From positions 1-64,000 of the forward strand of contig CALDSE010000037.1 of the NCBI GenBank assembly GCA_937911175.1: a DNA stretch of 64,000 bases, given 5' to 3'. Each line of letters opens with the position of its first letter. The first letter of the stretch is position 1. The DNA comes from an uncultured Sediminibacterium sp. GTDB lineage: Bacteria > Bacteroidota > Bacteroidia > Chitinophagales > Chitinophagaceae. A model generated the notes under the pieces. It was not told where the DNA came from. It saw only the letters and a list, made by a program, of their open reading frames with translations, and ran no database searches. The translations under genes and the position numbers were made by a program. Positions 27,004-35,490 of the stretch are shown in pieces.

Positions 27004-28023
27004 ATGCAAACTATTCTTGTTACAGGGGGCACTGGCTATATTGGCGCTCATACTATTGTCGATTTAATTGAAAATGGTTTTGAGGTTATTTCTGCCGATA
27101 ACTTATCGAGATCTTCTGCTGATTCCTTAAAAGGCATTGAAAAAATTACAGGTAAAAAAATTAAAAATTACGAGATTGATTTAACCGATAAAAAAGCAAC
27201 GGAAGAAATTTTTATCGAACATAAAAACATTACAGGCATAATTCATTTTGCTGCCTATAAAGCAGTAGGTGAATCGGTTGAAATGCCACTGGACTATTAT
27301 CAAAATAATATTAGCTCTTTAATTAACCTATTACAGTTAGCTGTAAAGTACCAAGCCAAGCATTTTATTTTTTCTTCCTCTTGCACAGTGTATGGTAATC
27401 CAGACAGCATTCCGGTAACAGAACAAACGCCTTTAAAAACAGCGGCCTCTCCTTATGGGGCTACTAAGCAAATGGGAGAAACTATTGTGCACGATACCGC
27501 AGTGGCGCATCCACTTTCTGCCATTTTACTTCGTTATTTTAATCCAGTCGGCGCTCATCCTTCAATTGCTATTGGCGAACTACCTATTGGTCGTCCTCAA
27601 AATTTAGTGCCTGCTATTACGCAAACAGCTATTGGTAAATTACCTAAGATGCAAGTGCACGGCAATGATTATGATACCCGCGATGGCAGTTGTATTCGCG
27701 ATTATATTCATGTTTGTGATATTGCACACGCACATACTTTAGCCTTACAACTTTCTATTAAAGAGAATAAATTAAATAATTGCGATATTTTTAATTTAGG
27801 TACGGGCAATGGTATTAGTGTATTAGAAGCCATTGAAGCTTTTGAAAAAGTATCGGGTGTGAAATTAAATTATGAGATTGGCCCAAGAAGAAATGGCGAT
27901 ATTGTAGCTATTTATGCCAACAACGACTATGCCGTTAAAAAACTAGGCTGGCATTGCAAATTTGATTTAAACGAAATGATGCGCACGGCCTGGGAATGGG
28001 AAAAAGCGATTGCAGGAAAATAA
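27004..28023 (+). CDS. galE: UDP-glucose 4-epimerase
   Basis: A 339-residue extended short-chain dehydrogenase that interconverts UDP-glucose and UDP-galactose with bound NAD. The Rossmann glycine motif TGGTGYIGAHT (7-17), the SSSCTVYGNP segment holding the catalytic Ser/Thr, and the Tyr-x3-Lys pair Y151/K155 in PYGATK are all present, as is the substrate-loop RYFNPVGAHPS. Length is standard. It has its own -7 box and is convergent with prfA with only 8 bases between stops. The product probably feeds cell-surface polysaccharide, but no glycan genes are nearby. Confidence 0.94.
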   Translation: MQTILVTGGTGYIGAHTIVDLIENGFEVISADNLSRSSADSLKGIEKITGKKIKNYEIDLTDKKATEEIFIEHKNITGIIHFAAYKAVGESVEMPLDYYQNNISSLINLLQLAVKYQAKHFIFSSSCTVYGNPDSIPVTEQTPLKTAASPYGATKQMGETIVHDTAVAHPLSAILLRYFNPVGAHPSIAIGELPIGRPQNLVPAITQTAIGKLPKMQVHGNDYDTRDGSCIRDYIHVCDIAHAHTLALQLSIKENKLNNCDIFNLGTGNGISVLEAIEAFEKVSGVKLNYEIGPRRNGDIVAIYANNDYAVKKLGWHCKFDLNEMMRTAWEWEKAIAGK

Positions 28024-28031
28024 AGTTTGTA

Positions 28032-29096
28032 TTATTGTTTCACCAACATCTTCTCTGCATTTTCTGCTACTTGTAGGGCTTCAATAAATTCTTCTATCTC
28101 TCCATTAATAACGGCATCTAAGTTATAAGAAGTAACACCCACTCTATGGTCAGTGACTCTACCTTGCGGCCAATTATAAGTTCTAATTTTAGCACTTCTA
28201 TCTCCAGTACTTACCAATGTTTTACGATGTCTTGAAATTTCATCTTCTTGCTTACGTACTTGCTCTTCAAATAATTTAGTACGCATCATGGTCATGGCCT
28301 TTTCTCTATTGCCTAATTGAGAACGCTCTGTTTGACAAATAATAACGGTACCCGTAGGAATATGCGTTAACATTACCTTGGTCTCTACCTTGTTTACGTT
28401 TTGTCCACCTGCACCACCGCTTCGAGAAGTTTCCATTTTCACATCTGCTGGGTTCAATACAAAATCTACTTCTTCCGCTTCTGGCATTACAGCTACTGTA
28501 GCTGCTGAAGTATGCACCCTACCTTGTGTTTCGGTACTCGGTACACGTTGAACACGGTGCACGCCACTTTCAAATTTCATAGTACCATATACATCTTCAC
28601 CCACTACTTCTAATATTACTTCCTTATAACCACCCACCGAACCTTCACTCTCACTTACCAATGCCACTTTCCATCCTTTTTTCTGACAATACCTTGTATA
28701 CATTGTAAGTAAATCACCCACAAATAAACTGGCTTCATCTCCACCTGTACCTGCTCTTAATTCAATAATGGCATTCTTGTCATCCTGCGGATCCTTGGGT
28801 ATTAATAATTTGGTTAAGTCTTTTTCAAGCGTTTCTTTTTCCGCATCTAATGCTGGCATCTCCATTTTTGCCAACTCACGCATTTCTGCATCATCCCCAT
28901 TCAAGGTTTCTTTGGCAAATTTATGCTCTTCCAACACCTTCATATAACGCTCATAAGGTATAATGATTTTTTCCAAGGAACGGTATTCCTTGCTCATTTT
29001 ACCAAATTCTGATTGGTTATTAATAATCTCTGGATTGGTCAAAGCCACCCCCACTTGCTGGAATCTTGCTTTTATGGCTTCTAGTTTGTCTAACAT
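28032..29096 (-). CDS. prfA: Peptide chain release factor 1
   Basis: A 354-residue class I release factor that recognises UAA and UAG. The GGQ catalytic motif is at 230-232 ([11 protein letters not shown]) and the stop-codon-reading P-x-T motif is PST at 186-188 in [21 protein letters not shown]; the RF2-specific SPF motif is absent. The ATG at 29096 ([12 protein letters not shown]) is chosen over an upstream in-frame ATG at 29138, which would add an unrelated 14 residues. It is divergent from the dipeptidase gene with a TATTTTTG box 17 bases upstream. No hemK/prmC follows it. Confidence 0.95.
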   Translation of the reverse strand: MLDKLEAIKARFQQVGVALTNPEIINNQSEFGKMSKEYRSLEKIIIPYERYMKVLEEHKFAKETLNGDDAEMRELAKMEMPALDAEKETLEKDLTKLLIPKDPQDDKNAIIELRAGTGGDEASLFVGDLLTMYTRYCQKKGWKVALVSESEGSVGGYKEVILEVVGEDVYGTMKFESGVHRVQRVPSTETQGRVHTSAATVAVMPEAEEVDFVLNPADVKMETSRSGGAGGQNVNKVETKVMLTHIPTGTVIICQTERSQLGNREKAMTMMRTKLFEEQVRKQEDEISRHRKTLVSTGDRSAKIRTYNWPQGRVTDHRVGVTSYNLDAVINGEIEEFIEALQVAENAEKMLVKQ

Positions 29097-29113
29097 AGTC
29101 GGTTTTCTGTGCG

Positions 29114-29121
29114 CAAAAATA
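29114..29121 (-). promoter_or_regulatory. -7 box TATTTTTG for prfA
   Basis: A perfect TAnnTTTG on the minus strand, 17 bases before the chosen prfA ATG. Its position supports the shorter start. Confidence 0.5.
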
Positions 29122-29156
29122 GCTATTTTAGTTGTCAATCAAAACAATCCTATACT

Positions 29157-30314
29157 ATGAAATATTTAGTAGCCCTTTTTTTGCTTATAACAGGTGGCGC
29201 GAATGCCCAAGCCATTCACTATAAATCGATATTAGTAGATACCCACAATGATTGCATTACCGCATGTATTGAAAAAAAAGTAAGCCTTGACCAGGACCTT
29301 AGCGGCATCAACCACTCCGATTTAAAGCGAATGAAAACTGGGGGATTGGACTACCAATTATTTTCAGTTTGGTGCGATGGCGAAAAAGCCAACCCTTACG
29401 CATGGGCGATGAGATCCATGGATACCTTAGAAGCTGTTGCGAATAGAAACCCTGATAAAATTGTTATTGCAAAAAGCTGGAAGCAAATTAATAAAGCCTT
29501 AAAGCAAAATAAAATTGTAGCGCAGTATGGCGTAGAAGGGGGACATATGATTGAAGACAATATCGACCGCTTAGATACATTTTATAATAGAGGGGTTCGT
29601 TACATGACACTCACTTGGAATAACTCCCCTTCTTGGGCAAGTTCTCATACCGCTGAAAAAGATCCTAGCTATACAGGACCTAAGGGTTTGACTTCTTTTG
29701 GTAAAGAAATTGTCGCACGCATGAATAAGCTAGGTATTATAGTAGATATTTCTCATGTGGGTGAAGCTACATTTTGGGATGCCATAAAAACAACCACCAA
29801 ACCGGTGATTGCTTCACATAGTAATGCTTATAGTATTTGTCCAGTTACAAGAAATTTAAAAGACGATCAAATTTTAGCTGTTGGAAAAAATGGGGGTGTG
29901 ATTCACTTAAACTTCTTCTCTGGTTTTGTAGATAGTAATTTTAGTAAGAAGGATGCCGCTTTTAGAAAAAATCATAAAGCAGAAATAGATTCTTTACTTG
30001 CCACCGGTTTACAACGCGAATATGCATTCACGATGGTTTCTGAAAAATACCCTGCAGAAAGCGAAGCCATTAAGCCAGACTTAGAACAATTAATGCAACA
30101 CTTTGACCATATCGTAAAATTAATTGGCATTGACCATGTGGGCATTGGTTCTGATTTCGATGGCATTAACTCTGCACCTAAAGAATTAAAAACAGTGTTA
30201 GATTATCCTAATTTTACGCAAGCATTAATAGCAAGAGGTTATGCTGATAAAGATGTTGCAAAAGTATTGGGAGGGAATTTCCTTAGAGTGTATAGAATAA
30301 ACAATCCTCAATAG
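29157..30314 (+). CDS. Exported membrane dipeptidase (M19 renal dipeptidase family)
   Basis: A 385-residue zinc dipeptidase. The signal peptide is KYLVALFLLITGGANAQA, so it acts in the periplasm or at the outer membrane. M19 features are the VDTHNDC zinc motif, GVEGGHMIEDN with the bridging Glu, NSPSWASSHTAEK, VDISHVGEATFWD, ASHSNAYSICPVTRNL and IGSDFDGI. The family hydrolyses dipeptides including those with D-residues at the second position. The ATG at 29157 gives a clean signal peptide; the ATG at 29109 would add a polar N-terminus. The stop codon lies in the loop of a 15-bp perfect hairpin. Confidence 0.92.
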   Translation: MKYLVALFLLITGGANAQAIHYKSILVDTHNDCITACIEKKVSLDQDLSGINHSDLKRMKTGGLDYQLFSVWCDGEKANPYAWAMRSMDTLEAVANRNPDKIVIAKSWKQINKALKQNKIVAQYGVEGGHMIEDNIDRLDTFYNRGVRYMTLTWNNSPSWASSHTAEKDPSYTGPKGLTSFGKEIVARMNKLGIIVDISHVGEATFWDAIKTTTKPVIASHSNAYSICPVTRNLKDDQILAVGKNGGVIHLNFFSGFVDSNFSKKDAAFRKNHKAEIDSLLATGLQREYAFTMVSEKYPAESEAIKPDLEQLMQHFDHIVKLIGIDHVGIGSDFDGINSAPKELKTVLDYPNFTQALIARGYADKDVAKVLGGNFLRVYRINNPQ

Positions 30315-30335
30315 GAAATTTGAGGATTGTTTATT
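30296..30335 (+). terminator. 15-bp perfect hairpin spanning the dipeptidase stop codon
   Basis: AATAAACAATCCTCA (30296-30310) and its exact complement (30321-30335) flank a 10-base loop containing the TAG stop. No T-run follows. It is probably a 3'-end stabilising hairpin or part of a compound terminator with the next hairpin. Confidence 0.6.
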
Positions 30336-30340
30336 CCTTA

Positions 30341-30382
30341 TCTAATGATTTTTCAAGCCTACCCCATAAACGGGTAGGCTTG
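30341..30382 (+). terminator. TCTAATGATTTTT element with hairpin after the dipeptidase
   Basis: TCTAATGATTTTT (30341-30353) is followed at once by an 11-bp perfect stem CAAGCCTACCC/GGGTAGGCTTG and then TTTACTTA. The apical CCCCATAAACGGG is identical to the minus-strand hairpin at 8611-8637, although the lower stems differ in sequence. Confidence 0.7.
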
Positions 30383-30425
30383 TTTACTTAACCTAAGAAA
30401 TAAAATTTAAGGGTCTTTTTTAATG

Positions 30426-32417
30426 TTAATAAGCTAAAAGCTTTTGCATCATTTCTTCCAATCTGCTATTTGCTAAATATTGTTTTTCCAAAACAGTATT
30501 AAAAGGAATAGGTGTATCTAAAGAAGCGCAACGCATTACAGGTGCATCTAAATATTCAAAGCAGTGCTCTGCAATCCAGGCACTAATTTCTCCACCAATA
30601 CCGCCGGTTAAATTATCCTCGTGCAGAACCATTACTTTTCCAGTAGCCTTCACCACTTTTTCAATAGCCTCATAATCTAAGGGGGCCAAGGTTCTTAAAT
30701 CTACAATAGAAATAGACGCCTCACTATGTGCCGCTTTATATTGCAAAGCCCAATGCACGCCCATACCATAAGTAATAATACAAGCGGCTTCTCCTTCGCT
30801 CACTAGTGCCGCCTTACCAATAGGAACTTGATAATATTCATCAGGTACTTCTGCTTCAATACTTCTATACATGACTTTATGTTCAAAATAAAGTATGGGA
30901 TTGGGATCGGCCAATGCAGCAATTAATAAACCTTTTGCATCAATGGGGTTAGAAGGGTAGACCACTTTTAATCCGGGTACATGTGTGAACCATGCTTCAT
31001 TCGATTGAGAATGGAATGGACCTGCTCCCACTCCCGCACCTGTTGGCATTCGAATAACAACATCTGCATTCTGTCCCCATCTGTAATTTATTTTAGCCAA
31101 ATTATTTACAATCTGATTAAAGCCAACCGTTACAAAATCGGCAAACTGCATTTCCATCACCGACTTGATACCTTCTAAACTTAACCCAAGTGCAGCACCC
31201 ACAATAGCACTTTCACAAATAGGTGTATTGCGCACTCTTTGCTTTCCAAATTGTTGTACAAAACCTTCTGTTACTTTAAAAGCACCTCCATATTCTGCAA
31301 TGTCTTGTCCCATTATAATTAATTCCGGATACAAAACCATGGACTGTCTTAGGGCTTCACTAATGGCTTCTATAAAACGCTTCTTGGTTAATATAGGATT
31401 ATTTAATTCGGTAAAATCCAAAATAGTATTAGGTAAAGTAGGCGCAAATAAATCGGCCACTTCTTCTTGCACAGATGGCTGCCAGTCTTCTGGCTCCATG
31501 GCTATTTTTAAATCGGCTTCGATGCTTTGCTTTAAATCATTTCTCATCGTAGCCACTTCCATCTCTGTGATTACTTTTTCTTTCACTAAATATTGCTCGT
31601 AGTTTTTTATAGGATCTTTTCTTGACCAAGTATCCATTAATTCCTTTGGAACATATTTCACACCACTGGCTTCTTCATGTCCACGCATTCTAAAAGTGGT
31701 ACACTCAATTAAATAAGGTCTTTGATTATTAATACAATAATCTCTAACACCTTTCACCGTATCATATACTTCTAAAATATTATTTCCATCAATGCGAATA
31801 CCATCAATACCATAACCCTTCGCACGGTCTACTAAATAATCGCATTTGTATTGTTCATTGGTGGGTGTGCTTAATCCGTATCCATTATTTTCAATGATAA
31901 AAATAACGGGCAGGCCCCATACAGCGGCTACGTTTAAGGCTTCATGAAAATCGCCCTCACTCGTTCCGCCCTCTCCAGTAAATGCTAAGGTGGCTTTTAA
32001 TTGTCCTCTTTGTTGATAAGCGAGTGCAACGCCATCTGCGATAGCTAATTGAGGACCTAAATGGGATATCATGCCGCAGACATGATGCGCTTTAGAACCA
32101 AAATGAAAACTTCTTTCGCGCGCTTTACTATAACCGGACTTATATCCTTGCCATTGTTTAAATAAATCAGTCAAGGGCATACCTCGTGCAGTAAATACAC
32201 CTAAATTTCTGTGCAAAGGCATGATCCATTCAGTAGGATCCATAGCTAGGCTAGCCCCTACTGCGATGGCTTCTTGTCCAATACCACTAAACCATTTGCT
32301 AATTTTTCCTTGACGAAGTAAAAGCAACATTTTATCTTCTATCATCCTTGGCAAAAGCAAGGATTTATAAAGATGAATCAATTGCTCATTCGATAATTTA
32401 CCCCGCTTAAACTCCAT
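30426..32417 (-). CDS. 2-oxoacid dehydrogenase E1, fused alpha and beta subunits
   Basis: A 663-residue thiamine-diphosphate enzyme. Residues 1-320 form the E1 alpha half with the ThDP/Mg motif GEGGTSEGDFHEALN...ENNGYG. Residues about 340-663 form the E1 beta half (IMGQDIAEYGGAFKVTEG, PICESAIVGAALGLS, MPTGAGVGAGPFHSQS, HEDNLTGGIGGEISAW). Such fusions are typical of Bacteroidota and are usually annotated as branched-chain or pyruvate E1. It would decarboxylate a 2-oxoacid and acylate the lipoyl group of an E2, perhaps the one at 8698. It lies 33 bases downstream of the Bax-inhibitor gene and is probably cotranscribed with it. Confidence 0.92.
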   Translation of the reverse strand: MEFKRGKLSNEQLIHLYKSLLLPRMIEDKMLLLLRQGKISKWFSGIGQEAIAVGASLAMDPTEWIMPLHRNLGVFTARGMPLTDLFKQWQGYKSGYSKARERSFHFGSKAHHVCGMISHLGPQLAIADGVALAYQQRGQLKATLAFTGEGGTSEGDFHEALNVAAVWGLPVIFIIENNGYGLSTPTNEQYKCDYLVDRAKGYGIDGIRIDGNNILEVYDTVKGVRDYCINNQRPYLIECTTFRMRGHEEASGVKYVPKELMDTWSRKDPIKNYEQYLVKEKVITEMEVATMRNDLKQSIEADLKIAMEPEDWQPSVQEEVADLFAPTLPNTILDFTELNNPILTKKRFIEAISEALRQSMVLYPELIIMGQDIAEYGGAFKVTEGFVQQFGKQRVRNTPICESAIVGAALGLSLEGIKSVMEMQFADFVTVGFNQIVNNLAKINYRWGQNADVVIRMPTGAGVGAGPFHSQSNEAWFTHVPGLKVVYPSNPIDAKGLLIAALADPNPILYFEHKVMYRSIEAEVPDEYYQVPIGKAALVSEGEAACIITYGMGVHWALQYKAAHSEASISIVDLRTLAPLDYEAIEKVVKATGKVMVLHEDNLTGGIGGEISAWIAEHCFEYLDAPVMRCASLDTPIPFNTVLEKQYLANSRLEEMMQKLLAY

Positions 32418-32450
32418 TATAATTTTTATTTAAAGGGATAAATTTCCCCA

Positions 32451-33218
32451 CTAGTCTTTTGAGTTTAATTTGCTCAACAATCTTAAAATTTCCATATACA
32501 ACCATACTAAAGTAACTAGTAATCCAAAGGCACCATACCATTCCATGTATTTAGGTGCGCCCATTTCAGCGGCTTTTTCAATGGCATCAAAATCTAATAA
32601 TAAATTTAAAGCGGCAATACCTACTATAAATAAACTTATACCAATACTTAATGGAGAGCTATCAAATGCAAAGCCCATATTCACTCCAAACATTCCTAGT
32701 ATCCAAACAATTAAATAAAATAAACCAATACCCATGGTGGCAGACATAATAATAGAACGCAAGCGATTGGTTACACTAATAATTCTAAAATTATATAACA
32801 AGAACATTGAAAGCGCTACGCCTAAAGTTAAACCCACTGCATGTAGTACAATATTGGGATAGGTTTTTTGAAACATCTCATTGAAAAAAGCACTTATGCC
32901 TCCAATAAATAATCCTTCTAGTATTCCATAAGCAGGTGCGATATAACCAGCCCATTGAGGCTTAAACATCATCACTAAGGCTACGACAAAACCACCAATA
33001 GCGCCCACTAACATATAAGTAGTGGCAGAACTTGTATTGCCTTCAGCATATACATTCCAAACGTACATAGCAGAAGCCATGACCATGATTAATAAAAAAC
33101 CAAATTTTTGAATCGTGCCACGAATACTCATTACACCAAAAGATTGCGCATTGCTATGCAAACTTTTATCAAATATTTTTTCAGTAAGTGTTGGATTTCC
33201 AGATTTAAAAATTGCCAT
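32451..33218 (-). CDS. Bax inhibitor-1/YccA family membrane protein
   Basis: A 255-residue integral membrane protein. After a soluble start (GNPTLTEKIFDK, a conserved segment of the bacterial long-form family) it has about seven hydrophobic helices, including LLIMVMASAMYVWNVY, YMLVGAIGGFVVALVMMF, AVGLTLGVALSMFLLY and GLLVTLVWLYMEILRLL. Members of this family act as pH-gated Ca2+ leak channels (BsYetJ) in structural work; the physiological role in Bacteroidota is unclear. It is first in a probable two-gene unit with the fused E1 and faces korA across a 349-base divergent gap. Confidence 0.88.
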   Translation of the reverse strand: MAIFKSGNPTLTEKIFDKSLHSNAQSFGVMSIRGTIQKFGFLLIMVMASAMYVWNVYAEGNTSSATTYMLVGAIGGFVVALVMMFKPQWAGYIAPAYGILEGLFIGGISAFFNEMFQKTYPNIVLHAVGLTLGVALSMFLLYNFRIISVTNRLRSIIMSATMGIGLFYLIVWILGMFGVNMGFAFDSSPLSIGISLFIVGIAALNLLLDFDAIEKAAEMGAPKYMEWYGAFGLLVTLVWLYMEILRLLSKLNSKD

Positions 33219-33567
33219 AGTTTTAAGTTTTTTTCTAGTATAAAAATACTAAATACTTTGAATGATTGTCTAAAAAAGGTTAATTCTAGGCATTTTTAAG
33301 CCCTGGATATTGGGTGATCTTATCAAAGCGGTAATGTGCTCGCTTTTTTAAAAAGCCCCCCATTTTTGCTAATAAACCAACACTGCCATTGGCCGAGCGG
33401 GCAGAAAGAGTAGTAAAAAAAGACTTAATAGGTAAAAAAAGGGCTCAATAAGCATAATATCAAAGCTTTGTGGCTATGAACTTAGGCAAGAAAACTATAA
33501 AAAAACTATAAAAAGTTAAGGTTTTAGGCCCTCGGATTTGTACCTTCGTGCTCCAATTAAATCGAAT
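33219..33567. other. Gene-free divergent region between BI-1 and korA
   Basis: No reading frame of interest on either strand. It holds a perfect palindrome-like GCTTTTTTAAAAAGC at 33342-33356, two copies of AAAACTATA 11 bases apart at 33491-33510, and the korA -7 box at 33541. The string GGCCGAGCGGGCAG near 33392 recalls a tRNA D-arm but no tRNA fold can be built around it. The region probably carries both promoters. Confidence 0.6.
33541..33548 (+). promoter_or_regulatory. -7 box TACCTTCG for korA
   Basis: One mismatch from TAnnTTTG, 19 bases before the korA ATG. The adjacent AAAACTATA direct repeats (33491-33510) sit where a -33 region or regulator site would be. Confidence 0.45.
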
Positions 33568-35412
33568 ATGCAAAAAGAAGTTGTTTTACAGGATGTAGTT
33601 ATAAAATTTGCGGGTGATAGTGGTGATGGTATGCAATTAACGGGTCAACAATTTACCAATAACACTGCGTTATTAGGTATTGATTTAGCTACTTTCCCCG
33701 ATTTCCCTGCGGAAATCAGAGCTCCATTAGGAACGCTACCAGGTGTGAGTGGATTCCAAATTCATTTTAGTTCTAACAGAGTTTATACACCAGGTGATAT
33801 TTGTGATGTACTAGTTGCGATGAATGCAGCCGCTTTAAAAGTGAATTTAAAAGGCTTAAAAAAAGGCGGAAAAATTATTGCGAACATTGAAGGATTTGAC
33901 ACAAAAAATTTACGCTTAGCTGCTTACCCTGATGGAATTAATCCATTAGAAGATGGCAGTTTAGATGGATATGATTTAACAAAAGTAGACGTAACCAAAT
34001 TAACACGTGAAGCCCTAAAAGCTTATACAGACTTAGGTAATAAAGAAAGAGACCGTGCGAAGAACATGTTTGTATTGGGTATGATTTATTGGTTATACAA
34101 CAGAGACTTAGACACCACTATTGAATATTTGAAAGATAAATTCAAAAAGAAAGAATCTATTTTAAATAGTAATATCGATGTATTAAAAGCAGGTTATTTC
34201 TATGGTGAAACAGCTGAACTTTTTTCTTCTAGATACAAAGTAGAAAAAGCAAAAATGGAGCCAGGTGTTTACAGAAGTATCATGGGTAACCAAGCATTAT
34301 CAATGGGTTTAATTGCAGCTGCTCAAAAAAGTGGATTACAATTATTTTTAGGAAGTTATCCCATTACACCTGCTACCGATATCTTACATGAATTAAGTAA
34401 GTACAAGAACTTTAATGTAAAAACTTTCCAAGCAGAAGATGAAATTGCTGGTATTAGTGCTGCAATTGGTGCAAGCTATGGTGGTTCTATTGGTTTAACC
34501 ACTACATCAGGACCAGGTATGGCTTTGAAAACAGAGGCCATGGGACTTGCCATGATGTTAGAAATTCCTTTAGTTATTGTGAATATTCAAAGAGGGGGAC
34601 CTTCCACTGGTTTACCTACTAAAACAGAGCAAAGCGATTTAATGCAAGCCTATTATGGAAGAAATGGTGAAGCACCTATTCCTATTATTGCCACTTCAAC
34701 GCCTAGCGATTGTTTTGATTTAGCATTTGAGGCAGTGCGTATTGCACTTCAACATATGACTCCGGTTATTTTATTAAGTGATGGATATATTGCCAATGGT
34801 GCTGAACCTTGGAAATTCCCTTCTGCTGCCGACTTACCTACTATTGAAGTGAAATTTAAAAAAGCATTAGACGAAGGCGAAGAAAAATTCCTTCCTTATA
34901 AGCGTAACGAAAAAGGCGCAAGACCTTGGGCTATACCAGGCACACCAGGTTTAGAACATAGAATTGGTGGATTAGAAAAACAAGCAGAAACTGGAAACGT
35001 TAGCTATGATTCTGAGAACCATGAATTCATGGTAAAATCAAGAGAAGCTAAAGTAGATAAAATTGCAGACTATATTCCTTTACAAACCATTGACACTGGT
35101 GCTGAAAAAGGAAAAGTATTAATACTTGGATGGGGTTCTACTTATGGAACCATTAAGAGTGCTGCATTACATTTACAAAGTCAAGGCAAAGCAGTAAGTC
35201 ATGCACATATTAAGTACATGCGTCCTTTCCCTAAAAACTTAGGCGATATTTTAAAGAATTTTGAAACGGTGGTTATTCCAGAAATTAACAACGGACAATT
35301 AATTAAAATTATTCGTGATAAATATTTTGTAGACGCTAAAGGTTATAATAAAATCATGGGCGTTCCTATTACTAAACAAGAATTAGTAACAGCAGTAGAA
35401 CAATATTTGTAA
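33568..35412 (+). CDS. korA: 2-oxoacid:ferredoxin oxidoreductase, fused gamma-alpha subunit
   Basis: A 614-residue subunit of 2-oxoglutarate (or other 2-oxoacid) ferredoxin oxidoreductase, which makes acyl-CoA, CO2 and reduced ferredoxin. The N-terminal 190 residues are the gamma domain (IKFAGDSGDGMQLTGQQFTN, FPDFPAEIRAPLGT), followed by the alpha part (GSYPITPATDILHELSKY, QAEDEIAGISAAIGASYGG, TTTSGPGMALKTEA). The ATG at 33568 is chosen; the upstream TTG at 33538 overlaps the -7 box. The ThDP-binding beta subunit (korB), normally next in line, is absent: a terminator and the opposite-strand nth gene follow. Confidence 0.9.
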   Translation: MQKEVVLQDVVIKFAGDSGDGMQLTGQQFTNNTALLGIDLATFPDFPAEIRAPLGTLPGVSGFQIHFSSNRVYTPGDICDVLVAMNAAALKVNLKGLKKGGKIIANIEGFDTKNLRLAAYPDGINPLEDGSLDGYDLTKVDVTKLTREALKAYTDLGNKERDRAKNMFVLGMIYWLYNRDLDTTIEYLKDKFKKKESILNSNIDVLKAGYFYGETAELFSSRYKVEKAKMEPGVYRSIMGNQALSMGLIAAAQKSGLQLFLGSYPITPATDILHELSKYKNFNVKTFQAEDEIAGISAAIGASYGGSIGLTTTSGPGMALKTEAMGLAMMLEIPLVIVNIQRGGPSTGLPTKTEQSDLMQAYYGRNGEAPIPIIATSTPSDCFDLAFEAVRIALQHMTPVILLSDGYIANGAEPWKFPSAADLPTIEVKFKKALDEGEEKFLPYKRNEKGARPWAIPGTPGLEHRIGGLEKQAETGNVSYDSENHEFMVKSREAKVDKIADYIPLQTIDTGAEKGKVLILGWGSTYGTIKSAALHLQSQGKAVSHAHIKYMRPFPKNLGDILKNFETVVIPEINNGQLIKIIRDKYFVDAKGYNKIMGVPITKQELVTAVEQYL

Positions 35413-35458
35413 TCTAATATTAGCTGAATAAAATTCAGCCTTAACTTAACTTATAATA

Positions 35459-35490
35459 AAGCGTCTCTAATCTAAGAGGCGCTTTTTTTT
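35459..35490 (+). terminator. korA terminator overlapping the 3' end of nth
   Basis: GCGTCTC/GAGGCGC (one G-T pair) with a 7-8-base loop and eight T's at 35483-35490. Half of the stem and the T-run encode the last codons of nth on the other strand (Lys-Lys-Ser-Ala-Ser). A second small hairpin (GCTGAAT/ATTCAGC) precedes it near 35423-35439. Confidence 0.8.

Noticed and set aside
33385..33410. tRNA-like string GGCCGAGCGGGCAG resembling a D-arm
   Set aside because: No acceptor stem, anticodon arm or T-loop (GGTTCGAATC-type) can be fitted around it.
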